A stretch of 7,108 bases of DNA from Rikenellaceae bacterium (GTDB taxonomy: Bacteria > Bacteroidota > Bacteroidia > Bacteroidales > UBA932). The stretch is taken from the NCBI GenBank assembly GCA_012800665.1, contig JAAZIW010000086.1, forward strand, positions 1-7,108, given 5' to 3'. A model generated the notes under the pieces. It searched no databases, had not been told where the DNA came from, and saw nothing but the letters and a program-made list of their open reading frames with translations. The translations under genes were made by a program, and so were the position numbers. Each line of letters opens with the position of its first letter. The first letter of the stretch is position 1. Shown here piece after piece: positions 1-6,581 of the stretch.

Positions 1-1892
1 ACACTTTGATAAGCGAGATGATGACGGGGTCAAGCGCACAAAGCGAGGCCCAGCAAAAACAAATCCGTGACGCCGCATGGCAGGAGCAGATAGACAAATA
101 TCTTTTTATTAAAAACGCCAAAAATGCAGGCATCACCGTAGGCAAAGCAGAACTCTTGGACCTTACGATGGGCAACAACCCCTCTCCCATCATCCTCCAG
201 TCTTTCTCCGGAAGGGAGGGATACGACCCCCAAGTGCTTGTGGATTTCGTTCAAAATCAGGTTCCCGCTGACGAAACAGGCCGCCTTCAAACATATTGGA
301 GCTATGTTCAGAACAGCATCAATACAGGGCAGTATTATGCCAAATACGGCTCGCTCTTCACAGAATCCTATTATCTGAACAGTCTCGAAATGGCGGCTAT
401 GATTGCAGCCAATAATACAACTGCGGACGTAGACTACATCAGCGTGGATTATCCTTTCGCCGAGGATACCACAATCAATGTTTCTTCTTCTGAGGTTAAG
501 AAATACTACAAACGTCATAAGAATTTCTTCGAGCAAAGGGCCAACAGGGACATAGAATATGTTGTGTTTGAGGTGACCCCTTCGGCAGAGGACATTGCAG
601 CCGCCAATGAGAAACTTACCGCCGTTTATGACGAGTTTGCTTCTACTACCAATATGAAGGCGTTCCTTTCCCGCAATTCCGATCGTCAGTTAAGCAATTA
701 TTGGTATAAGGCAGGGGAACTCAAAAGCATCAATGCCGATTTGGATGCTTATGTTACCGGTGCCAAAACAAGCGCCCCATCTCCCATCTATTCCGATAAT
801 GATAATATTTTCTACTCGGTCCGCGTGATGGATACCGCCAATATTTCGGATTCCGTATATGTAAAGCATATCCTTCTTCAGGATTTAAACGCCAAAGAAA
901 CGGCTGACAGCCTTGTCGGTGTGATTAAGCGCGGAGGTAATTTCTCCAATCTCGCACTTCAGCATTCTCTTGACCAAAATTCCGCCGCTGACGGCGAAAT
1001 GGGTAATATCGGCTGGATGACGCAAAGCTATATGATTCCCGGATTTGAAAGCGTGATAACCGCCAAAGTAGGCGAGCCTATGGTAATCAATACCCAATAT
1101 GGCACTCATGTGGTTATGGTTTCCAAAAAGACCGCTCCCGTGCTCAAAAAGCAGGTGGCCATTCTCGAAAGGGCATCCATTGCAAGCAAGGAGACCTTCG
1201 GTGATTATTACGCGCAGGCCAACAGGTTCGCTTCAATCGCAGGCAAAAGCTATGAGGGCTATAAGGCGGCTGTTGACTCTCTCGGTGTTTATTCGCATCG
1301 TTTGAATGTAAACGAAGGCACCTCTTCTTACGGCTCCATCGACCAGGCCAAGGAGGTTACCCGTTGGGTTTTCGACTCTAAGGCAGGCAAAGCATCTGAC
1401 ATTATTACCGTAAGCAATAATTATTTCTTTATTGTTGCCGTTAAGACGGTTCACAAGGAAGGCCCCGCTCCTCTTTCACAGGTAGAGCAGAGTATACGCC
1501 AAAAGCTTTATTCCGAGAAGTTGGCTGAAGCTCGAAAGGCGGAAATAGCCGAAAAGATAAAAGGACTCAGCACGCTTGAGGAGATGGCAGATGCTCTCGG
1601 CACCAGCGTTGTCAATGCGCCGGACCTCAGTTTCTCCACTCTTGCCGCCAGTTTTGATCCCGCTCTTGTGGGAGCTGCTTTTGCGGCTGAGGAAGGCAAG
1701 GTGAGCGGACCCGTTGCAGGCGGCAGGTCAACTTATATTGTCCGCGTGAATTCCCGCAGCACGGGCAGCTTCTTTACCGAGGAAGATGCCGACGCTCAGG
1801 CCCGTCAGAAGGCTCAATACACCACTCAGATGGTGCTTCCGGTAATGAGTGAGATTTACGACGTGAAAGACAATCGCGACAAGTTCTTCTAA
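1..1892 (+). CDS. ppiD: PpiD/SurA-like periplasmic peptidyl-prolyl cis-trans isomerase, 5' end cut by window
   Basis: The frame is open from position 3, so the first in-window start (TTG at 6) is probably not real. Family members in Bacteroidales run to roughly 700 residues with an N-terminal membrane anchor, so about 60-80 residues lie upstream. Counting from the TTG, residues ~10-170 are a SurA_N-type chaperone region (IRDAAWQEQIDKYLFIKNA). Residues ~284-374 are a parvulin (PpiC) domain, recognisable from VKHILLQ, GNFSNLALQHSLDQNSA, GEMGNIGWM and the closing GTHVVMVSKK. A second, degenerate parvulin-like segment follows around residues 410-500 (WVFDSKAGKASDIITVSNNYFFIVAVK), then a charged coiled-coil-like stretch. 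In this family the protein is anchored in the inner membrane, faces the periplasm and helps outer-membrane and secreted proteins fold. It ends in TAA and is convergent with ychF across a long spacer. The family call is secure. PpiD rather than soluble SurA is inferred from length and domain order, since the anchor is not visible. Confidence 0.9.
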   Translation, partial: TLISEMMTGSSAQSEAQQKQIRDAAWQEQIDKYLFIKNAKNAGITVGKAELLDLTMGNNPSPIILQSFSGREGYDPQVLVDFVQNQVPADETGRLQTYWSYVQNSINTGQYYAKYGSLFTESYYLNSLEMAAMIAANNTTADVDYISVDYPFAEDTTINVSSSEVKKYYKRHKNFFEQRANRDIEYVVFEVTPSAEDIAAANEKLTAVYDEFASTTNMKAFLSRNSDRQLSNYWYKAGELKSINADLDAYVTGAKTSAPSPIYSDNDNIFYSVRVMDTANISDSVYVKHILLQDLNAKETADSLVGVIKRGGNFSNLALQHSLDQNSAADGEMGNIGWMTQSYMIPGFESVITAKVGEPMVINTQYGTHVVMVSKKTAPVLKKQVAILERASIASKETFGDYYAQANRFASIAGKSYEGYKAAVDSLGVYSHRLNVNEGTSSYGSIDQAKEVTRWVFDSKAGKASDIITVSNNYFFIVAVKTVHKEGPAPLSQVEQSIRQKLYSEKLAEARKAEIAEKIKGLSTLEEMADALGTSVVNAPDLSFSTLAASFDPALVGAAFAAEEGKVSGPVAGGRSTYIVRVNSRSTGSFFTEEDADAQARQKAQYTTQMVLPVMSEIYDVKDNRDKFF

Positions 1893-1958
1893 TCCGGCCC
1901 ACCTCACCGTTTCCTGCGTGGTTTACTGCGGCGCCGGCTGCCTCCTCCGAAGACCGTC

Positions 1959-1993
1959 TCGCTACGCTCGACCCCACCATTTCGCTTCGCTTC
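1959..1993. repeat. Two adjacent TCGCTnCGCT words
   Basis: TCGCTACGCTCG (1959-1970) and TCGCTTCGCTTC (1982-1993) share the word TCGCTnCGCT and are 11 bases apart. Related words recur at the far end of the same spacer (2591-2605, TCGCCTTCGCTGCGC). The second copy sits in the loop of a short ACCAT/ATGGT inverted repeat (1976-1980 with 1994-1998). Similar low-complexity words occur in many bacterial spacers, so this may be a genome-wide repeat family or chance. Function is unknown. Confidence 0.4.
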
Positions 1994-2047
1994 ATGGTCC
2001 GCCCCTCTTACGATGCCGAGGGTGGCACGGGTCCCTGGAGGAGCAGC

Positions 2048-2062
2048 CGTTCGCCTTTGCTG
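2048..2062 (+). repeat. 15-bp direct repeat, copy 1 (partner at 2588-2602)
   Basis: CGTTCGCCTTTGCTG here and CGTTCGCCTTCGCTG at 2588-2602 match at 14 of 15 positions and lie 540 bases apart, near opposite ends of the intergenic region. The flanking bases differ. This might mark the limits of an inserted unit, or be two members of the TCGCTnCGCT-like word family. Confidence 0.4.
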
Positions 2063-2234
2063 AAGCAACTGCCGCCACGCTTGGACGCAAAGGCGCATTG
2101 CCTGCATCAGCCGCACTGTCTTACCGCCGCTCCTCAAAGCCCTCTGCATTGAGCAGGCGACAAAGCTTAGGGCAAGCTACTGATTGCAAGGTAATCCGCT
2201 CGGCTTTCTCGTCAGGTCTTTAGCTCTGCTTAAC

Positions 2235-2250
2235 GTAAAGGCGCCTTAAC
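2235..2250. repeat. Near-palindrome centred on AAGGCGCCTT
   Basis: GTAAAGGCGCCTTAAC has a perfect 10-bp palindromic core (2238-2247) and two more matched pairs outside one mismatch (G2235-C2250, T2236-A2249). It has the symmetry of a dimeric protein-binding site, but no gene start lies nearby to be controlled, so no role is assigned. A smaller palindrome, AAGGCCTT, is at 2300-2307. Confidence 0.45.
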
Positions 2251-2329
2251 TGCTGTCCGCGCATCCTTTTCTCTGTGTTTCAGCCTGAAAAGTTACTCTA
2301 AGGCCTTCCTGCCTGCAATCCGCAAAGCA

Positions 2330-2440
2330 AGCGTAAAATGGAAAGTGTTGATAATGAGGCAGATCATCAAACAAGGTCAGCCAAATTTTCGGGTGTTCTT
2401 TAAGGATTTCGGTGATAGTCAGCGAGTTACATTTTACGCT
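2330..2440. repeat. 111-base unit bounded by an 11-bp perfect inverted repeat
   Basis: AGCGTAAAATG at 2330-2340 is the exact reverse complement of CATTTTACGCT at 2430-2440, with 89 bases between. The interior also holds two loosely similar segments, GTTGATAATGAGGCAG (2348-2363) and GGTGATAGTCAGCGAG (2411-2426), matching at 11 of 16 positions. The layout could be a miniature inverted-repeat element or the base of a long RNA stem. No obvious target-site duplication flanks it, and no transposase is present. The repeat is directly seen; mobility is only a hypothesis. Confidence 0.5.
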
Positions 2441-2587
2441 CAATGTTTCGTCCTAAAAAAGTTTACTAAAAAAGGTAAATTATTATGGATGTTAAATGTT
2501 ATCGAGCACTGCAACGCGCTCAAGGGTAAATGCTGCGAGAGTACTTTATCAACTACAACTCGCTTATTCGGGCTTGGAACTTTGAAG

Positions 2588-2602
2588 CGTTCGCCTTCGC
2601 TG
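2588..2602 (+). repeat. 15-bp direct repeat, copy 2
   Basis: CGTTCGCCTTCGCTG differs by one base from the copy at 2048-2062. It ends ten bases before the ychF stop codon, so it lies in the 3' untranslated region of ychF, on the opposite strand. There it overlaps a small AGCG...CGCT inverted repeat too weak to call a terminator. Confidence 0.4.
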
Positions 2603-2611
2603 CGCTATGCA

Positions 2612-3712
2612 CTAAACGTTAAAGAGGAAGTGTATTATATCGCCGTCTTGGACTGTGTAGTCTTTGCCTTCGGTGGAGAGTTTTCCGGCGGCACGGCAAG
2701 CGCTTTCCGATTTAAGAGCAACGAAGTCTTCATACTTTATCACTTCTGCGCGTATAAAACCTCTTTCGAAATCGGTGTGTATTGTACCTGCAGCTTTAGG
2801 GGCTTTATCGCCTACACGGATGGTCCATGCGCGGCATTCATCAGAGCCGATGGTAAAGAAGGTGTGCAAACCGAGCAGGCGGTAGGCTTTTTGAATCAGG
2901 CGGACAACTCCGGATTCTTGAAGACCTAAATCTTCCAGGAACATCTTGCGCTCCTCAAAATCCTCAATTTCGGCAATCTCGCTCTCGGTCTTGGCGGCAA
3001 TCACTAAAATTTCAGCATTTTCTTCCGCAACTGCCTTGCGCAGAGCCTCTACATATGCGTTGCCTTTGGAGGCGGAGGCCTCATCTACATTGCACACATA
3101 CATAACCGGCTTGTTGGTAAGCAGAAACAGGCCCTTGGCGATATGCTCTTCCTCTTCATTCAATAGAGCTACGCTACGGCAATTTTGCCCTTGCTCAAGG
3201 GCGGCCTTATAACGCTTCAACAGCTCGAAAGTCTTTTTTGCCTCCTTGTCTCCGAGTTTAGCCACCTTTTCGGTCTTGCTTATGCGGAGCTCAACTGTCT
3301 CTAAGTCTTTAATTTGGAGCTCCAAATCCACCACCTCTTTGTCGCGCACAGGGTCTACCGAGCCGTCCACATGCACCACATTATCATCTTGGAAGCAACG
3401 CAGCACATGAAGAATGGCATCGCACTCGCGGATGTTCGCAAGGAATTGATTTCCAAGACCTTCTCCTTTGCTTGCGCCTTTTACCAAGCCGGCGATATCC
3501 ACAATCTCCACAGTTGCGGGGATGGTGCGGTCCGGCTTGCAGATTTCGCTTAGCGCATCCAATCTGCGGTCGGGCACATTAGTAATGCCCAGATTGGGCT
3601 CTATGGTGCAAAAAGGAAAGTTGGCGGCTTGTGCTTTACCGGAACTTATGCAATTGAAAAGAGTGGATTTACCAACGTTGGGCAGGCCCACTATTCCACA
3701 TTTAAGGCTCAT
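2612..3712 (-). CDS. ychF: Redox-regulated, ribosome-associated ATPase YchF (OLA1 family)
   Basis: At 366 residues it has the family's usual length (about 363-367), so start and stop agree. The P-loop is GLPNVGKST (residues 9-17) and the G3 motif is DIAG (72-75). In place of the NKxD guanine-specificity motif there is NVDE (208-211), the hallmark that makes YchF prefer ATP over GTP. The middle (~130-175) is a charged helical coiled-coil region. The C-terminal TGS-like domain (~280-364) carries the signature stretches GLHTFFTIG, RAWTI, AAGTIHTDFERGFIRAEV and a final GDIIHFLFNV. YchF binds the 70S ribosome/50S subunit and is implicated in translation quality and oxidative-stress responses; its exact role is unsettled. 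The gene is apparently monocistronic, divergent from the EEP gene (91-base gap) and convergent with the PpiD-like gene. The ATG lies ~20 bases from a TAnnTTTG box. No key residue is missing. Confidence 0.97.
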   Translation of the reverse strand: MSLKCGIVGLPNVGKSTLFNCISSGKAQAANFPFCTIEPNLGITNVPDRRLDALSEICKPDRTIPATVEIVDIAGLVKGASKGEGLGNQFLANIRECDAILHVLRCFQDDNVVHVDGSVDPVRDKEVVDLELQIKDLETVELRISKTEKVAKLGDKEAKKTFELLKRYKAALEQGQNCRSVALLNEEEEHIAKGLFLLTNKPVMYVCNVDEASASKGNAYVEALRKAVAEENAEILVIAAKTESEIAEIEDFEERKMFLEDLGLQESGVVRLIQKAYRLLGLHTFFTIGSDECRAWTIRVGDKAPKAAGTIHTDFERGFIRAEVIKYEDFVALKSESACRAAGKLSTEGKDYTVQDGDIIHFLFNV

Positions 3713-3731
3713 TTCTGTTTTTTTAAGGGCA

Positions 3732-3739
3732 CAAAGTTA
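3732..3739 (-). promoter_or_regulatory. Bacteroidota -7 promoter box for ychF
   Basis: Read on the minus strand this is TAACTTTG, a perfect match to the Bacteroidota sigma-ABfr -7 consensus TAnnTTTG. It ends 19 bases before the ychF ATG, implying a short leader of roughly 12-15 bases. I found no good TTTG -33 box at the expected 19-21 base spacing, where the sequence is A/T runs. No Shine-Dalgarno site is seen in the leader, as is common in this phylum. Confidence 0.5.
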
Positions 3740-3803
3740 CAGATAAAAAAACATTTTTCTGTTTTTGAAGTGAATAAAATAAAAATCCCCGCATATTCAT
3801 GGC

Positions 3804-4904
3804 ATGATTCGCTTAGTGCCTATATTGTTTTTTAGGTGTCTCTCGGCTTTTTGTGGAGAGATTGAGGGTGTATGTCTACAAGCTGAATCTGCAATCGCGC
3901 CTGCAAAAGAGGACACCCTAAGGGTGATGTTTTGGAATGTGGAGAATTTTTTCCGCGAGGGGGAGTTTGAGGGGCATAATTGGAGCAAGAGGCGTTTTTA
4001 TAGCAAATGTGCCGCTGTGGCTAAGATTATTCTTCTTTCGGGAGATTATTTCAGAGGCTTGCCGGATATTGTGGGATTTGCCGAAATCGGCAGTATAGAT
4101 GTGTTAAAGGCTCTTATTTATACAACTCCTCTTCGCAAAGCGGATTATTCCATAGTGCATTACGATTCGCCGGACAGCAGAGGCATAGACTGCGCCCTTC
4201 TTTACCGCCGCACACGCTTTCGTCTGCTCTCTTCCAAACCCTGTCATCTTTACGACAACGCAGGGCATATAATATCCACCCGCGATATTCTGCTTGCGCT
4301 TTTGGAACCGTGCAACGACAACACAATGCCCCTTGCCGGTAAATCAAATAATACTCCGCTGGCAATTCTTGTTAACCATCATCCTTCCAAACTTGGCAAG
4401 GGCTCGCAAGGTAAACGCCAAACTGCCATGGACAGACTGCGATTTCTTGTAGACTCGCTCAAGGCAGAAGGAATCGGCCAGATAATGGCGATAGGCGATT
4501 TCAATGAAGAGGTAAAGAGCCCCGCTAATTTGCAAGCCGACAGAGGCAAGGAACCGCAAGACGATAACGGAAGAAAGGCTTGGCCGAAGATTTTCGCCAC
4601 CCTCGGCACCATAAAGTTTCAGGGGAGATGGGAGAAGATAGACGGTTGCCCGATTTTGGAGGGCTTGGAGGGGAGAGAGTATATCATGGCGCTGCCGCAG
4701 CTGTCCGTCAAAGACAGTTACGGCGGAGTAAAACCCCGCCGTACTTTTTCCGGCCCACGCTACCTTGCGGGCGTGAGCGATCATTATCCGGTATTTTATT
4801 TGATTTCGCGCGCTCCGTCGCTAACCACAACATCGTATACCATGGGCTCGTGGCCGAATTTTGCCGCATACTCTTTCTTTGCAGCATCTATAAACGGCTG
4901 GTAA
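3804..4904 (+). CDS. Endonuclease/exonuclease/phosphatase (EEP) family protein with C-terminal read-on over galK
   Basis: EEP-fold motifs appear in order: RVMFWNVENFF (residues 40-50, metal-site Asn45), PDIVGFAE (87-94, metal-binding Glu94), DSRGIDCALLYR (124-135), VNHHPSK (190-196), IGDFNE (230-235, Asp232/Asn234) and the closing GVSDHYPV (323-330, Asp326/His327). All expected catalytic residues are present, so it should be an active Mg2+-dependent phosphodiesterase or nuclease; the substrate cannot be read from sequence. The first ~27 residues (MIRLVPILFFRCLSAFC) are a poor signal peptide with an Arg inside the hydrophobic run, so export is uncertain. Family members normally stop within a few residues of SDHYPV. 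Here about 34 more codons (TTTSYTMGSWPNF and on) are simply the antisense of the galK 3' end, giving a 109-base convergent overlap. It is divergent from ychF and no clear TAnnTTTG box precedes it. An ATG at 3799 just upstream runs into a stop two codons later and is not the start. Confidence 0.85.
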   Translation: MIRLVPILFFRCLSAFCGEIEGVCLQAESAIAPAKEDTLRVMFWNVENFFREGEFEGHNWSKRRFYSKCAAVAKIILLSGDYFRGLPDIVGFAEIGSIDVLKALIYTTPLRKADYSIVHYDSPDSRGIDCALLYRRTRFRLLSSKPCHLYDNAGHIISTRDILLALLEPCNDNTMPLAGKSNNTPLAILVNHHPSKLGKGSQGKRQTAMDRLRFLVDSLKAEGIGQIMAIGDFNEEVKSPANLQADRGKEPQDDNGRKAWPKIFATLGTIKFQGRWEKIDGCPILEGLEGREYIMALPQLSVKDSYGGVKPRRTFSGPRYLAGVSDHYPVFYLISRAPSLTTTSYTMGSWPNFAAYSFFAASINGW

Positions 4905-5941
4905 AGCTCATCTTTCACAAGATTGATGGTACAACCGCCGAAGCCGCCTCCCATTACGCGCGAACCGCATACATCCATCTTGCGGGCAAGCTTGTTGAGG
5001 AAATCCAACTCCTCACAGCTAACCTCATACAAATGGCTGAGGCCGAAATGCGTTTGATACATCATCTCTCCAACGGTTTCATAGTCACCGCGCTCGAGGG
5101 CATCGCATACATCCAAAACCCTTTGCATCTCGCCGATTACATATTGAGCCCTCAAAAAATCTTCTGCAGGGATTTGTCCTTTCACCTCCTCAAGCCATAT
5201 GCGCTTGGCATCGCTCAAAAATTCCACTTCGGGATGATTTTTACTGATGGCCTTGGCTGCATTTTCGCAGGAAGCGCGACGCTTGTTGTAAGCGCTGGAA
5301 GCCAACTCGTGCTTTACTTTGGAATCTATAAGCACCAATTTATAGCCGACGGGATTGAATGGGTAATACTTGTGTTCCAAGGTTTTAGTGTTGAGGAGAA
5401 TAAGATGGTCCTTCTTTCCGAAAAGGCTGGCAAACTGGTCCATTATTCCGCACTTCACACCGCAGTAATTGTGCTCGGTGCTTTGGCCTATCTTAGCCAA
5501 TTCAAATTTATCTATACCATTCTGATACAGTTCATTGATGGCAAAAGCGAAGCAGCTTTCCAAAGCGGCAGAGGAAGAAAGTCCCGCCCCCAAGGGCACA
5601 TCTCCTGCAAACACACAATCGAAACCTTTAACGGTACCGCCGCGCTTTATGGTTTCGCGACAAACGCCGAAGATATAACGAGCCCACAGTTCTTCCGGCT
5701 TGTCTTCCTCATTCAGGCCGAACACGCACTCGGCGTTGTAGTCGAGAGAAAATGCGCGAACCTTGTCTTTTCCGTTGGGCTTGATTTCCGCCATTATGCC
5801 CTTATCTATGGCGCCCGGGAACACATAACCGCCATTATAATCGGTGTGTTCGCCAATCAGATTGATGCGTCCGGCAGAGGCAAAGATTCTACCGCCGTCT
5901 CCGAAGAGTTCTTTGAATTTAGTGTGTATTCTTTCTTTCAT
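4796..5941 (-). CDS. galK: Galactokinase (GHMP kinase family)
   Basis: GalK phosphorylates alpha-D-galactose to galactose 1-phosphate with ATP in the cytoplasm, the first committed Leloir-pathway step. At 381 residues it is full length. The galactokinase signature is GRINLIGEHTDYNGG (24-38), the GHMP ATP-binding motif is PLGAGLSSSAALE (116-128), the catalytic base region is CGIMDQFAS (164-172, Asp168), and the third GHMP motif is MGGGFGGCTINL (330-341). The residue before GR, usually Pro (PGR), is Ala23 here, a mild deviation. The ATG at 5941 is the only start that keeps the N-terminal helix before the signature. It begins 19 bases after the CpXC gene on the same strand, has no promoter box of its own, and is probably co-transcribed with it. 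No galT, galE, mutarotase or sugar transporter is in the window. Its 3' end overlaps the EEP gene by 109 bases. The lack of TTA, CTA and TCA codons leaves a long empty antisense frame. Confidence 0.97.
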   Translation of the reverse strand: MKERIHTKFKELFGDGGRIFASAGRINLIGEHTDYNGGYVFPGAIDKGIMAEIKPNGKDKVRAFSLDYNAECVFGLNEEDKPEELWARYIFGVCRETIKRGGTVKGFDCVFAGDVPLGAGLSSSAALESCFAFAINELYQNGIDKFELAKIGQSTEHNYCGVKCGIMDQFASLFGKKDHLILLNTKTLEHKYYPFNPVGYKLVLIDSKVKHELASSAYNKRRASCENAAKAISKNHPEVEFLSDAKRIWLEEVKGQIPAEDFLRAQYVIGEMQRVLDVCDALERGDYETVGEMMYQTHFGLSHLYEVSCEELDFLNKLARKMDVCGSRVMGGGFGGCTINLVKDELYQPFIDAAKKEYAAKFGHEPMVYDVVVSDGAREIK

Positions 5942-5960
5942 AATATTGAGAATTAATAAT

Positions 5961-6575
5961 TTATCGAATATGATGCGAGAGCCATTTGCTGTCTACCCGT
6001 ACAAGGCCCTCGACCGAAAGGTCTGGATTGCGCCGTACTATTCCGGCCGCATCTTCATAAACGCTGAAGTTAGTGCCCAAAACCTGCATTTCACCGTTTT
6101 CTGGATAAGTGAGCAAAATGCGATGGTCGGCCCCTTCCATCCGGAAAAACTTAAAATCCACCTCTTTGCCAAGCTCCTGAGTTATAACATATTTGCAGAT
6201 TTCCATAGGAATATCTTCCAAGCCGGCATCGTAAATTTTTATCTTTTCCATCATCTCCCCGGGCGTATCCACAATGCGGGCGGTATAATCTTGCAGGCCC
6301 TCTTCTTCAGCAATAATCTCTATCATCTTGGCCTCCACTTCGGGAATGCCGTCAGAGAGCCACAAAAGCAACTTTTGCTCGGGGTCGTGATACCAAAGCG
6401 GGTATTTGACTAAATTGTCCGTACCGCAGCGGGAACAGTTCCAAATGAAGAGTTTGCCCTCCAATAACTGCTGTTTGAGTTCGGGATGTTCTTTAGTGTT
6501 TATAATGCTATAGGCGGGCATTTCCTCCTCGCCTCCGCAGCGAGAGCATCGCACTCGTACGCTTTCTTCTGCCAT
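5961..6575 (-). CDS. CpXC-domain protein with two CxxC zinc-ribbon motifs
   Basis: With the ATG at 6575 (MAEESVRVRC) it is 204 residues. A TTG at 6584 is in frame but sits inside the promoter box, so the ATG is preferred. Two CSRC motifs (Cys10/Cys13 and Cys47/Cys50) bracket YSIINTKEHPELKQQLLEGK and are followed by YPLWYHDPEQKLLLW, the layout of the CpXC domain (Pfam family of that name). The four cysteines probably bind one zinc ion. Both motifs have Ser where the family name expects Pro. The C-terminal half (~90-204) is mixed alpha/beta and acidic with no motif I recognise. No signal peptide or membrane segment is seen, so it is likely cytoplasmic. Molecular function is unknown for this family. 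It is the first gene of a likely two-gene unit with galK; whether that implies a link to galactose use is only inference. Confidence 0.85.
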   Translation of the reverse strand: MAEESVRVRCSRCGGEEEMPAYSIINTKEHPELKQQLLEGKLFIWNCSRCGTDNLVKYPLWYHDPEQKLLLWLSDGIPEVEAKMIEIIAEEEGLQDYTARIVDTPGEMMEKIKIYDAGLEDIPMEICKYVITQELGKEVDFKFFRMEGADHRILLTYPENGEMQVLGTNFSVYEDAAGIVRRNPDLSVEGLVRVDSKWLSHHIR

Positions 6576-6581
6576 AACATA

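Larger units (their letters stand above)
1893..2611. other. 719-base convergent intergenic region with repeats and no convincing gene
   Basis: This stretch lies between the 3' ends of the PpiD-like gene and ychF and is long for a convergent spacer. Its left part (to about 2160) is visibly GC-rich, while 2330-2500 is AT-rich with A-runs. The open frames in it (1918-2223 +, 1904-2149 -, 2246-2443 -, and the left part of 2345-2929 +) overlap one another on both strands, give low-complexity or Arg/Ser-rich proteins, and match no family I recognise. A 14-codon ORF (2485-2529 +, MDVKCYRALQRAQG) follows an A-rich leader but has no other support. The stretch contains an 11-bp inverted repeat, a near-palindrome and related TCGCTnCGCT words, listed separately. 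I saw no tRNA, no clear intrinsic terminator for either flanking gene, and no transposase. It could be a decayed or non-autonomous mobile element, or a structured RNA. Confidence 0.6.

Noticed and set aside
2024..2048. GGTCCCTGGAGGAGCAGCC looked like the conserved core of bacterial SRP RNA (GGTCCGGAAGGAAGCAGCC).
   Set aside because: The partner strand of the core (GTCAGG at the right place) and the GGAA tetraloop context are missing, so no SRP stem can be drawn.
1904..2223. Overlapping open frames on both strands (1918-2223 +, 1904-2149 -, 1774-1995 -).
   Set aside because: They are GC-rich, Arg/Ser/Ala-rich low-complexity translations overlapping each other, with no motif and no promoter or start context.
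2346..2354. TTATCAACA on the minus strand, one base off the DnaA box TTATCCACA.
   Set aside because: It is a single imperfect copy, with no cluster of boxes, no dnaA/dnaN neighbours and no AT-rich unwinding layout.
2246..2443. 65-codon minus-strand frame starting with TTG (LSVKCNSLTITEILKEHPKI).
   Set aside because: It is short, starts inside one arm of the inverted repeat and has no recognisable domain. It is mentioned only as possible relic coding within the spacer.
2345..2929. 194-codon plus-strand frame across the spacer and the 3' end of ychF.
   Set aside because: Its right part is the codon-aligned shadow of ychF, open because of codon bias. Only the left part (2345-2611) is in non-coding sequence, and it shows no recognisable domain or start context.
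4580..5956. 458-codon open frame on the plus strand, antisense to all of galK and longer than galK itself.
   Set aside because: It is exactly codon-aligned with galK on the opposite strand, so it stays open simply because galK uses no TTA, CTA or TCA codons. The predicted protein matches nothing I recognise, while the galK strand carries all galactokinase motifs.
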